Positions 51,831 to 63,855 of a stretch of 64,000 nucleotides of DNA are shown here, one piece after another. The notes under the pieces were generated by a model, which saw only the letters and a list, made by a program, of their open reading frames with translations, was not told the origin of the DNA and did not search any database. The position numbers and the translations under genes are program-made. The DNA is from Meloidogyne chitwoodi. Taxonomy: Eukaryota; Nematoda; Chromadorea; Rhabditida; Meloidogynidae. Within the stretch, counting starts at the first letter, position 1; each line of letters starts with the position of its first letter. The stretch is from contig JACZZP010000004.1 in the NCBI GenBank assembly GCA_015183035.1, positions 868,001-932,000 of the forward strand, in the 5' to 3' direction.

Positions 51831-53915
51831 ATAAAAACAGGTATTTATTATTTATTATTTTTAATTAAAAATCAATCAAATAAATAAAAAGGTAAAAACA
51901 TTTTATAAGTAATTATTTCTAATTTATTAAAAGGTAAAAAATAAATAAAAAAATAATCAGAATTTAATTAAAAGAAAAAAATAATTTAATATTGATTGAA
52001 AAACTCAAATAAAAACATTAATTTTAGGAAGTAGACTAACCAAATAAATATAAAATAATATTCTAAAAAAAAATTTTAAAGAAATTTGAACCAAAACAAA
52101 TAAAAAAAAAGAATTTATTTTTTGAGAAAAGATATCCATAGATAGAATTTAAGAAATTAATATCTATTAGAAATGAAAAATATAACTATATAGGGATGTA
52201 TTAATTTATTCCAAAATATTTAATTTTTTAAAATAAAATAAATTTTTTTACAAAATATTTAATCTTAGAAAATGCTAAGACTTACAAAAATATAAACTTT
52301 GACAATTGACTACCATAATTACTAAAAGAATTGTGTCTAATGCTTATTTTTAAATTTAAAATTTAATACTTTGTAAAATTAAAATAATGATTAAATTGGT
52401 AAAAGCCAGGATTTTTAAAGGTTAAAAAATAAAAAAAAATTTTTATCAAATAAATTAAAATAAATTATTAGAATTAATATAATCAAAGATTAAATTAATT
52501 AATATTTTTAAATTTTTATTATGTATGTATTTAAATAAAATTTAAAAAAAATTTTTTTTTAAATTTTTTATAATAAAGGTTAATTATTTGTAGAGATATT
52601 CAACCCATTAATAATTTTAAAAATAATTTTGAAAAAAATATTTAAAGTAAAAATATATAAAAATGTTATTAAATATTTTAGGAGCTAATAAACACTTAAA
52701 CTACTTAAATAATTATTTATTTATTTATTTTTGTTTGCATTTAGCAATATTTTTGTTTATACAAAATTAGAGGATAAGCTGATTACAAAACAATTTATTT
52801 AAAAAAAAGTTTTTTGGTTGTTGTTTAAGTAAACCTAACAAATAAATATATATATATTTATTTTTAGAATAAGGTTATTTCAAAATCTAAGAGAAGAAAA
52901 GAATTTGTAAATTATTTGGAAATGTTTTAAAAATATTTTATTTAATTATTTATTAATCAAACAATATTTAAACGGATTTTTTCATTATCTCCTGATTAAT
53001 TTCCGATTAATTAGTTCCGAAAAATATGCCTGTTGTAACCTCAAAGTAGTTAAGACTATGGGATACGACAAGACTTACAATAAAGGTTTATCACAAAGGT
53101 TATTACAATAAAGTGAAGGTGGAATAAGGCAGGAAATGACTGACTGACTAGCGGGGACGGTTGCCCAGGTGCCAATCCAGACTGAGCTCTAACAGCTCCT
53201 TTTATACTAGACTCCATCCCTAACAATTCCAGCTAAGGTCTAACTATATAAACAAAAATCCGGGTCAGAATTAGATAAAATATTTTTATTATTAAAAAAT
53301 ATTATTTTTATTGGTTAATTAATTATTTGATTTAAATAAAATAAAATGAAGGGAAGGATATACATAATTTTTTAATTAATAATTTAAATAACAAATTTTT
53401 TAAAAATATTAATTTTGAAAAATTAAAACAAATTTTAACAAATTTTTATGACAAAAAGTAAATACTAAAATAAATAAATATCTCAACAATATTGATTTAT
53501 TTTTTGTCTACTATAATATATTCTCTTGAGGATTTAAATTTATAAAAAGCTTTATTTTGATAAATAAAATATATTGATTTAAAATTAGAAATTGTATTTA
53601 TGTTTAATTAATTTAAAAAATTTTAATTAAAAATAAAATCGAAATGTATGATTATATTAAATTTATTTTTAATTAAAATAAAAAATAATTTAATTAAGGA
53701 AATTCAACTAAATTCACATTAAATTAGAAGTTGGCGACATTTGTGGAAAAGAACATTTGCGTATCGCTGCAAAAAAAAAATAAGAAAAAAAATTTTTTAA
53801 AAAAACCAAATATTAAAGTGAAATTTAGAGAATAAAGAAAAAAGTTATGGAACAACGGGAGAATGAAATAATGTTTGATTATTATGTTTCAACTCATATA
53901 ACTATTACTGGATAT
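51831..53915. other. AT-rich sequence with one GC-richer insert
   Basis: No gene seen. At about 53025-53270 a GC-richer block (TGTTGTAACCTCAAAG, then CTAGCGGGGACGGTTGCCCA) could be a solo LTR or another insertion, but its ends were not fixed. Confidence 0.45.
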
Positions 53916-55025
53916 TAGAGATCGGCCGAATTCGAATATTCGTCGAATTTTTTCGAATATTCGATCGAATTTTTTTCGAATTATTCGATTCGAATTCGAT
54001 TCGACTTATTTTTTGGAAAATCGAATAATTTTCGAATTCGAATTTTTACGAATTATTCGATTCGAAATTCGACCGAAAATTTCGGCAAAAATCGAATATT
54101 CGATCGAATATCGAATAATTTTTTTTTTGAAAAAAATCCTAAAAATCATCGTTATTTTTGCAAATTTGGCAAAATGTAAAAGGAAATAGTGTGTGTCAGA
54201 AGAGTGATAAAATAATTTTATATTCACTTTGTCTCTTCTTTTTAGAAAGTATTTCCTTTTTTCTAGGGTAGAGGACGATACAGAGTCGGACGATTCAGAT
54301 TAGCCGGTTGTTTTTGTCCATAACTTTTTTATTTCTTAACCGATCTGAATAGTTCTTTTATTAATCAAAAGCATCCGAAAAGCGGATAAAGTTAACCAAT
54401 TGGAACTATCCAATCAGATCAATAAACTAAAAGTTATAGCGTGATAAAAGTGGGAAAATCGTGATTTTCGTGTTTTTCGGGCATAACTTTTTCTAAAATC
54501 AACTGATCTGATCGGTCCAATTGATGAAAAGACTCCACTTTTGGAGCTCTTTTGAATGATATAAAAATTATCTGAAAATATTTAAAATAAAAAAAGTTAT
54601 AAGCTACTCTGAATCGTCCTTTATCATTTTTTCTACATTTCTTTTTGTCGTTGTGAAGAAAAAATATGACAAAATGTCACAAAGAGAAGGTTGGACAAAA
54701 TGTCCGTAAGGGTAAGTATGACAAAAATGGCAGTAAGGGTAATTATGAATGATAAAAGATCAATCCATATACTAAAATTAGAAACTATTGTTCAAAATTG
54801 ACCTATTTATCCATTTTTCGACCTTTTTAGGGCTTATTTGGAATTATTCGATATTCGATCGAATATTCGACATTTTTTCGTAAAATTATTCGAAATCGAA
54901 GTTTTTTCGAATTATTCGATTCGAATTCGATTCGAAATATTTTTGGGAAATCGAATAATTTTCGAATTCGAATTATTCGATTCGAATTCGATTCGAATTC
55001 GTTTTTGGCAAAATCCCGATCTCTA
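53916..55025. mobile_element. hAT element with ATTCGAATTCGAA words
   Basis: 1110 bp. Ends TAGAGATCGG / CCGATCTCTA; perfect 8-bp duplication CTGGATAT (53908-53915 and 55026-55033). Subterminal regions are arrays of TCGAATTATTCGATTCGAAT words. The middle holds a second inverted repeat (GGACGATTCAGA at 54284 against TCTGAATCGTCC at 54608), possibly a nested element. Confidence 0.95.
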
Positions 55026-55033
55026 CTGGATAT

Positions 55034-55670
55034 TAGGTTTTCATTGAATTGTTAAATATTTGTATATGATTTTAATTTTTTAGAGTTTATCAAATCAGTA
55101 TTTATACAAAATATAATTTTCAATTTTATAATTTAAGAAAGGAGAGTAAAATACACTAATTCATTTTTAATAAAATATTTATTATTTTTTTGACTTTTTG
55201 CATAATTTCTATAAAGATATTCTAATATAAAAAAACTAAACAATTTATTTTATCTAAAATAATTTAAAATCATTTAACAAATTTAGCTAAAATTAATCTC
55301 CACTGAATAAACAAAAAAATTGAGGTAAATTTTGCATAATTTCTAAATTAGGAATTTACATAAATGAAAAGAAAGTTTATTTTATAAAAATAGATATATT
55401 TAAATTTTAATAAATTTATTTAAATATAAATTTATTTAAATAAATAACCTTTGATTTTTTTAGTAAAAAAAGAAATGTGTTCAAATATATCTTCTTCTAT
55501 TATTTAAATAAACTCAATTATGTTCTTATATATTCATTTTTTTTTAATATTACCATTATTTAATAATTAATATTGCTATTCTTTATTAAAATTTAAATAT
55601 TTTACTTAAAAATCATTTAATAATAATTTAATAATTTAATTAATTTTTATTTTTTAAGTTAAATTAAAAA
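55034..55670. other. AT-rich upstream region of the S28 gene
   Basis: No gene seen; likely contains the promoter of the following gene. Confidence 0.5.
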
Positions 55671-58600
55671 ATGAAATTAAAATTATTTTTATTATTTTTT
55701 AATTTATTTATTATTCCATTATTTTGTTTTAATCCAATTAATAAAAATATAAAAGGATTAAATAAAAAACTTATTTTTGAAGAAAATAAAAGTGATGATA
55801 ATAAACGAAAATATCAAATAGAATGGCTAGAAGATGTTCCTATTGACCATTTTTCTTATGTTAATTCTAAAAAATTTAAATTAAGGTATATTTAAATAAT
55901 TAAATTAATTAATTTATTTTTAAAAAGATATTTAATTAATACTGATTATTTTAAACAAAAAAATGCTCCAATTTTCTTCTATTTGGGAGCCGAGGAATCG
56001 ATTGAAATTGATCCGTACGTTATTGTAAGATTTTATAAAATAAATTATACTTAAAATTTCCTAAAATAAACCTTTGGTTTATTTTTCATTCATATCCAAG
56101 AACTAACTTTTTGGGAGAAATCTATTTTTCAATTCCTAAAATTTGAAAAAATCGGTCAGTATAACGGTCGTTTCCAATTCATCTGAATAAAAAAATTTTG
56201 GTAAAACAAGAGAGCTTGTTCAAAAATAAGAAGGGATTTTTAGCAATCGAATTATTGTATTAAATAATAAAACTAATATATTTTTATAGGGATTCATTTA
56301 TGATATTGCACCTCAATTTGGTGCTGCCATAATTTTTGCTGAACATCGTTATTTTGGCGAAACTTTACCATTTGGAAATGATTCCTATTCAAATGTACAA
56401 AATTTGGGTTATCTTAGTCCAGAACAAGCACTTGCTGATTATGCTCTTCTTATTAAATATTTAAAAGAAAAAAGATTACCTAATACTAATAATTCACCTG
56501 TTATTGCTTTTGGTGCTTCTTATGGTGGAATGTTAACTGCTTGGATGCGTCTTAAGGTTAAATTTGATTATAATAAAAAATTTTCAATTAAAAATAAGTT
56601 ATAAATATATATAACTATTTATCAGGGATCGCACCGATTCGATTCTAGAAAATTGTTAATTTAGATTTTTGTTGTTATTACTTACCTATTTTTACAGAAA
56701 AGATATCCCTTTTTCTCAGAAAGTTTATAAATATTTTAATAAAAATATTTAAAATAAAAAGATTAAACTTTTTCATAAAAATTAAATATATTATAATAAT
56801 AAATATTTTTATTTTTTAGTATCCTAATTTGATCGACGGGTTTGTTTAATTTTAATATATTTTTTATTTAAATATTAAATTTATAATATATTAAAAAATT
56901 AAAAAAATACATTTTCAATAAATAGAGTAGTAACCTCTCACAATTTAATTTAAAAGTTTTAATTTATAAAAAAATGTTTGATTAAAATTATATTTTTTAA
57001 TTTAAAGTGGAATAGCTGCAAGTGCCCCTGTTCGTTTATTTGAAAATGTTCCAAATGTTATCGATTCTTCTTATTTTGACATAATTACACGAAACTTTCT
57101 TCATTATGGATGTACTGTAGAAATGTTGACTAAAAGTTTTAATGCAATTCGTCAAAAAGCAAAAACTCGTTTGTTAAATTTATTAACTTAATTAATTTTT
57201 ATTTATTTATTTATAGCTGAAGGAAGAAAATATTTAAATGAAAATTATCATTTATCTCCTTTAGCACAAATAAATGTTCCTTCTGATGCTGAACATTTAA
57301 TTAATGCTTTTACATCACAGTTGGATGTTAATAAAATATTTTAATTGTTATATCCGTATAATGGGAAAAGTATATGAGTGATAAGCTTCCTCGCTTGTGG
57401 CTTGTCTTCGATAACAATCACTGACTGAGTTAAAGTTTAGAGAGCACTTAAAAACCCTTTTTGTGGAACTAAATCGCACTTCTTGCATCTTATGCATTTT
57501 CTAAGCTATCACCCTTAGGCCTATTTTATTTCTGCCCGCACAAAGCACAGGACTATTCTCAGGGTATTCTCCTCGTTTCGCAACATTGACAGCTTTTCAG
57601 CTCATTGCAACATTTGAAGGTTCGTAGATACGGTCTCAGGTGCCTCTGGCAATTTCTTGACTGGGACCATTATTATATTCGTTTGTTACAGAAAAATTTG
57701 TTTATGGTAGATGGAGTAAGGCCATCGTGGAAAGAGCAAATAACAGAGCACAACTGACTGCCACAATCCAAACTTATGATATTTTAATTATATTCACTCT
57801 TATACTTTTACAAATATACGGACATAAAAATTATTTAAAATATTTTATTTTAAATAATTTTAGTTTATGTCAATGTGGAATTATAATTATTATTCTCCAC
57901 CATATCCAATAAAAAAATCATGTCAAGCATTCTCTTCTGCAAAAACTTTTGAGGAATTTGTATTAGCACCTTTTCATACATTTGAATGGTTATATATAAA
58001 AAATAATGATTCAACTTTTCAACTTTGGAATTGGAATGATAAATATGAAGGCTCTGATGATTTTTGTAAATTTATTTTAATTATTTTTTAAATAATTTTG
58101 TTATTTTTAGTATGGGATTGGCTTATCTGTACTGAATTGGTAATGCCAGAATGTTCTCGAGTTAGTAATTATTAAATAATTTGATAAAAATTAAAGAGTT
58201 TATTTTTAGGGTCCTCCTTTTGATGTATTTAATAAAACCTGTCCATTTAACGAAAATGATTATTTGAAGTCATGTCTTGATAAATTATCTAAATTTGGCT
58301 ATAATAAAGATTTATTTCGTCCCAATTGGGCAACAACCAATTATGGTTATGATTTTTCAACAGCTACAAATATAGTCTTTACTAATGGAATTTTTGATCC
58401 TTGGTCTGGTGGAGGATGGAGACAAACTACAACAAATGTTGGTTCTATTTATTCTCTAATAACAGATGGAGGACATTGCTATGATCTTCGTGGGGCAAAG
58501 TCTGATGATACACAATCTGTCAGAGATATTCGCGGCAAAGAAATGTATTTTAAATTAAATTTAATTATTTTTAATTTTTTAAAAATAATAAAAAAATATT

Positions 58601-58694
58601 TTCTTAATTATTATATAAACAAATTTTAAATTATAGAAAACATATTACTGAATGGATTAATCAAGCTAAACTTAAAGCTAATTTAACTGACTGA
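55671..58694 (+). CDS. Secreted S28 serine carboxypeptidase (prolyl carboxypeptidase-like)
   Basis: Ten exons: 55671-55885, 55928-56024, 56290-56556, 56820-56839, 57008-57168, 57217-57326, 57864-58065, 58111-58160, 58210-58544 and 58637-58694 (1515 bp, 504 aa, all in phase). A signal peptide lies at residues 1-19. Family motifs are VPIDHFSYVN, FFYLGAEES, FAEHRYFGETLPFGN, nucleophile GASYGGMLTAWMR, CTELVMP, catalytic Asp in TNGIFDPWSGGGW, and catalytic His in DGGHCYDLRGAKSDD. S28 enzymes remove residues after or at penultimate proline and work in lysosomes or outside the cell; nematodes have several in the gut and secretions. The triad is complete. Exon 4 is only 20 bp, and intron 6 carries a 432-bp insertion. 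Confidence 0.95.
57347..57778. mobile_element. 432-bp insertion in intron 6 of the S28 gene
   Basis: GC-richer than its surroundings and flanked by an 11-bp direct repeat ATATTTTAATT (57336-57346 and 57779-57789). No long inverted ends. The long target duplication suggests a target-primed retroposition (SINE or similar), but AT-rich chance repeats cannot be excluded. Confidence 0.55.
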
Positions 58695-58805
58695 GGAAGA
58701 TTAATGGATGTGAAGACTCTTTTTTTAAATATAAAATTTAAAGTTTTGGATGTTAATTCTTTATTAATTAATTTTTTAACTTATTTTCTTTAATAAGGGA
58801 TTAAC

Positions 58806-58976
58806 GGTACTTACGTGTTATCCCTACCCACTTTTTGCGGATAATTTTTTGCGGACAAATTTTTTATATATTGGCCATTAGATTGATTTTTTCTTTTATA
58901 AATTTTCTATTTAAAAAATAAATTTGTCCGCAAAAAATTATCCGCAAAAAGTGGGTAGGGATAACACTTAAGTACC
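58806..58976. mobile_element. 171-bp hAT-type MITE
   Basis: TIRs of about 70 bp starting GGTACTTACGTGTTATCCCT; perfect 8-bp duplication GGATTAAC (58798-58805 and 58977-58984). Inner TIR contains TTTTTGCGGATAATTTTTTG, linking it to the elements at 1468 and 40167. Confidence 0.95.
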
Positions 58977-58984
58977 GGATTAAC

Positions 58985-59689
58985 TATATCTTCTTTAATT
59001 TGTGGTAAAATATCTTTTAATTTTCTTATAAAATCTTTAAACTTTTTTTTTTAGTAAATTCTTTTTATTTATTTTTAAATTAATTATTTTTTATTATTAT
59101 GTTAATTTCTCAATAAATATAATTTTTTATTTATTATTTAAATTTATTATTTAAATTAACGATGATAGCTTATTTATATAAAAATTGATTTTTATTCAAT
59201 TTATTATAATAAATCTTTAATTTAAAATTTTAAGTGAGATAAAGAGTAAAAAAAGCCTTTATAGATCATTTGAGTGGATAAACATATGTAATAGATTATT
59301 TAATAATTATTTAGATAAAATTAATTAGTATATACCTATAAAAGATAAACTAATGTTCTTTAAAAAAATTAAGGCTCTTTAACAGATTGAGTTAGAGGTC
59401 TGAAAGTTTGACATCTTGCTGGGTACATTTTATGGGCTATCAGGAAAAATTATTCATTTTTCGGTACCGTGGTTCCTTGGTACCTAAATCGCGATTGTCA
59501 CATGGCTATTTCGGGAAGGAGAAGAGATAGCGGAAAAGTTCCAACGGTAGGATTTTAAGTTGGAACAAGTAGATATATGTAGGAAAAAATTCGAGGTCGA
59601 AATTCGAATTTGAAAGGTAGTTATTGGACGCCAAAAATTCAAAATCCCGAAATCTTTTAGGATTTAAAAAATTGAAAAGCCTTTAAGAT
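58985..59689. other. Non-coding, entering the repeat region
   Basis: AT-rich to 59390, then a moderately GC-rich stretch with a palindrome GGTACCGTGGTTCCTTGGTACC-like at about 59463. No gene. Confidence 0.5.
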
Positions 59690-59782
59690 ATATCAATCAG
59701 TTGAGAGTGACCTGTCATAAAAGAAGAGAAAATGTGAAGCAAAGTTTCTGAAGCAGGGGTTGAAGCAAGGCAAAACTGAAGC

Positions 59783-59935
59783 AATGTACAAATGACAAAA
59801 GTACAATTGTACAATTTACAAAAGTACAAATGTCCAAAAGTACAAAATTGAAGTACAATTGTACAAAAGTACAAATTTACAAAAGTACAATTGTACAAAT
59901 GTACAAATTATAAAAGTACAAATGTACAATTACCC
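59783..59935. repeat. GTACAA minisatellite
   Basis: Irregular repeats of AAAGTACAATTGTACAAA. A second patch lies at about 62490-62590. Confidence 0.85.
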
Positions 59936-60504
59936 CTTAAAAGTCGTTTTTATAAAAAATAATTAAAAAATTATATTTCCAAAGGGGTACCCTTTTGGAA
60001 TATTTTGTTGTAACTTCGATCGACCTTAAATCTTCGAGTTTTGGTCGGATTGGATTAAAATAAATTTTAATAAATAAATAAAAAAATAACGTATTTTCTA
60101 AATGAAGAAAAATTTTTATAATTTTAAGGTTAGGGGTAGTTAGGGTCGAATTTGTGAAATTCGAAATTTTTAGGTTTTTTGAAAAAATTTTGAGATTTTT
60201 TTCATGGGATTGGACTCAATGTATTTTTAGAAAATTAAGCATATATTTTAAAACCTATTAAGATTTTAAAATTTAAAAAAAGGTCAATTTTAAAAAGTTA
60301 TGATTTTTTAAAATTTTGGGTATAAAATGATATCAAAATTTTGAGGTAAAAAATGGCAAACATCAAAATTAATGTAATGTGGGCAAATGAGATATCATTT
60401 GAAAGCCCTCATAAAGCTGAGTCTAAAAATATTTTTTGTAAAATTTTTGGGTCAATTTTGACCAAGTTGCGGAAATTGAAATCTAAAATATGGGGTCTAT
60501 GAGA

Positions 60505-61890
60505 GGAAACACATCTAAAATGATAGAGGGTGAAGGCCCGAGGTGACAACTATAATGAATAACCGAGGGCCCAAGGCGTGACATCCATCTGCAATGATGA
60601 ACCGAGGGCTTAAGGCCCGAGATTTGACATCCATCTGTAATGTTGACAAGGGCCGAAGGTCCGAGGTGAGACACCCATCTGCAATGAAGAACCGAGGGCC
60701 GAAGGCCCGAGTTGTGACATCCATCTGCGATAAAGAACGAGGGCCGAAGGCCCGAGGTGTGACATCCATCCGCAATTATGAACCGAAGGCCCGAGGTGAG
60801 ACACCCATCTGCAATGATGTTACGAGTGCCTTATGAATTTTTGAAATTTTTGGCATAAAATCCCATTCAAATTTAGAGACAAAAATTGCCGATCACAAAA
60901 ATGAAGCAAAGAAGTCAGATGATATATCATTTAAAAGCTCGACGAGCTGATTCCAGAAATATTTTTTATAAATTTTTAGTTCAATTTTGACAAAGTTTCG
61001 GGAGTTTGAAAGTCCAGTTTTGAGGGTTATGAGGTGAAACCATCAGAAATAATGGAACCAAGGGCCGAAGGCCCGAGATTTGGCATCCATCTGCAATGAA
61101 AAAACGAGGGCCGAAGGCCAGAGGTGATCCATCTATAATAAAGAACCGAAGGCCCGAGTTCTGACATCCACTGCAATGTACACATGATAGCTCATTAGAA
61201 AGAGATTCTCGAGCTGAGAAAACACTCCCATTAGGTCCAAGTTTGCGAAGACCAACTAGCCATGGGCACAAAAAGGAAGTAATAATACACTCCCAATAGG
61301 TTCAAGTTTGACGAAGACAATACAAGGCCCGATTATTGGATCCATCTGAATGGTGGTGTCACCGAGGTGTGACACCCATCTGCAATGAAGAAACGAGGGC
61401 CGAAGATTCCGAGGAGAGACACCCTTCTGAAATGAAGAACCGAGGGCCGAAGGCCCGAGTGTGACATCCATCTGAACTGAAGAACCAAGGACCGAAGGCC
61501 CGAGTGTGACATCCATCTGAAATGACGAACCGGAGGCCGAAGGCCAGAGGTGATCCATCTGTTTTAAAGAATCGAGGCCGAAGACTTACAAAAGTACAAC
61601 TGTAAATGAAGAAACGAGGGCCGAAGGCCCGGGGTGATCATCTATAATGAAGAAACAATGGGGTGAAGGCCCAAGGTGATCCATCTATCAGAGTGATAAA
61701 ACATTGGGATTATAGGTATCGAGTATGGGGAATTCAATGGGAGGTTCATTTTGGTGCCAAAATTGATTTTGGCACTGAAATGGTCAAATAACAAATAAAT
61801 ATATAAAAAGTGGGCCGTAGGACCAAAGTGATGCATCCATCTGAAATTAGTGTTACCGAGGGCCGAAGACCCGAGGTGTGACATCCATCT
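60505..61890. repeat. Array of GGGCC-GAA-GGCCC hairpin units
   Basis: About twenty degenerate units of roughly 45-55 bp: GGGCCGAAGGCCCGAG, then GTGTGACATCCATCTGCAAT, then GAAGAACCGA. Each unit has a perfect or near-perfect five-base stem with a GAA loop. Further units lie at 63420-63780. Confidence 0.9.
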
Positions 61891-62377
61891 GCAATGAAAG
61901 GGTCGAGGAAGTGTAAGTACCGAAGTGTGGATATAAAAAGTAGGCTGGATTTATATGAATAATAGTAATCGCTATGAGAAATTCAATGGAAAGGGTTGTT
62001 TTGTTGCCATAGCTTTGTGTTTCAATGAAATATTCTAATAAAAGTAAATTTAAAATAATACGAGATTTAATGGCATAATAGGTAATCGACTATGATGAAT
62101 TTATTGGGATAGGTTACTTTGTGCCAAGTTTTAGTGGCACTGAAAAAGCGAATGAATAATACATTAAATTTATATTCAAATATCGGGATTTCAATTGGAT
62201 GGTTATTTTGGTGCCAGATTTGAATGCGGCACTGAAAAGGCAATTTGTAACTTAATTTTTTAATGTAATTTTAGGCGAGAACAGATGACGAAGGTCATAG
62301 TTGTGTTCCATCTGAGTGGTACCCATGGTATGTTTTTGTGGGGATTCTCGCGAAGCTCAGCAGAGCATTTTAAATTT

Positions 62378-62420
62378 CTAGCAGCGCGCGAAGCGCGCCC
62401 CAAAGCCCGATAGGGCTTAT
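62378..62420 (-). other. Helitron-like terminal hairpin, copy 1
   Basis: On the minus strand: AGCCCTATCGGGCTT hairpin, then GGCGCGC-TTC-GCGCGC hairpin, then TGCTAG. A second copy with one change is at 63812-63855. Tandem hairpins followed by CTAG resemble a Helitron 3' end, but the base after CTAG is A rather than T. Confidence 0.45.
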
Positions 62421-63811
62421 CAATCAGTTGAGAGTGACCTGTCATAAGCAGAAAATGTGAAGCAAAGTTTCTGAAGCAAGGGTTGAAGCAATTGTACAAT
62501 GTACAAAATTACAATTGTACAAATTACAAAAGTGCAATTGTACAAATTACAAAAGTGCAATTGTAAACTTTTACAAAAGACAAGTACAATGCGATGGGTA
62601 ATTTTGGTGCCGAGTTTGGGTGTGGCACTGAAACGACCGGATGAACATTTAACTTGGATTTTTGTAGGGAAACTGAAGTCGGGGTTTTTGGTGCAGTTGA
62701 GGAATTTGTAGTAATGAGATGTGGCTACAAAAGTTTATCGACCACTTGAGTCTCAGATTAAAATTTGGGGAGATGTAAGTCAAAAATTGGGTACTCAAAA
62801 GATTTTTTGCCCCAACTTTTTGGAAAATTTTTTATTTTTTCTAAGTATGGATTCGTGATCAGGGTGTATGCTTACCCCTTAAAAGTAAAAAATTTTAACA
62901 AAATTTTTCCAAAAGTTAACCCTTATGGAATATTTTCTGAAATATTCAATGGACCTTAACTTTGTGAGTTTTGGTTAGAATAGAATGAAATGAATCTTAT
63001 AAAATAAAGCAAAAAATTAGTTATTTTTTCAGTGAAGAAAAAATTGAAAAATTTTAGGGTTTGGGGTAGTTATGGTTGAATTTTTGAAAATTCAAAAAAT
63101 TTTGGTTTTTTGAAAATTTTTCGATTTTTTGCCATTGGATTGGGCTCAATGTATTTTTAAAAAATTAAGCATATTTTTTGACAACTATTAAGATTTTAAA
63201 ATATTCAGAAAAAGTTATGAATTTTTAAAATTTTGGGTATAAAATTCCATCAAAATTTTGAGGTAAAAAATGGCAAACATCAAAATTAATGTAATGTGGG
63301 CAAATGAGATATCATTTGAAAGCCCTCATAAAGCTGAGTCTAAAAATATTTTTATTTAAATTTTTTGAGTCCATTTGACCAAGCTGTGGGTGGTTGAAAT
63401 TTAAACAATTGGATTATGAGGTGATCGATCTGTAATGAAGAAGCGAAGGCCGAATGCCCAAATATAAGGCTGTGACCGAGGCCGAAGGCCCGAGGAGTGA
63501 CATTCATCAGCAATAAAGAATCGAGGGCCTAAGCCCGAGGAGTGAGACCCATCTGCAATGATGAACCGAGTGCCTAAGGCCCGCGGTGATACATCTGTAA
63601 ATAGGTAATCGAGTATGGGGTTATATGGGAAGGGTTATTTTGGTCCAAAGTTTGAGTGTAGCAATGAAACGGCCAAATAACAAATAAACTTAAAAAAGGC
63701 GGGATTGTGGGGATAATATGAAATTGGTTATTGAGAAGATTCGATGGCCAAAGGCCTGAGGTGTAACATACATTGGGACTCCAGTAAATTTAGCAAAAGC
63801 ATTCTAAAAAT

Positions 63812-63855
63812 CTAGCAGCGCGCGAAGCGCGCCCCAAAGCCCGTTAGGGCTTTTC
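63812..63855 (-). other. Helitron-like terminal hairpin, copy 2
   Basis: Same double hairpin as at 62378 (AAGCCCTAACGGGCTTTG, then GGCGCGCTTCGCGCGC, then TGCTAG), at the outer edge of the second repeat block. Confidence 0.45.

Noticed and set aside
60483..61884. Several minus-strand ORFs rich in LGPSA and RWMSHLG
   Set aside because: They are translations of the hairpin satellite unit and change frame with each indel.
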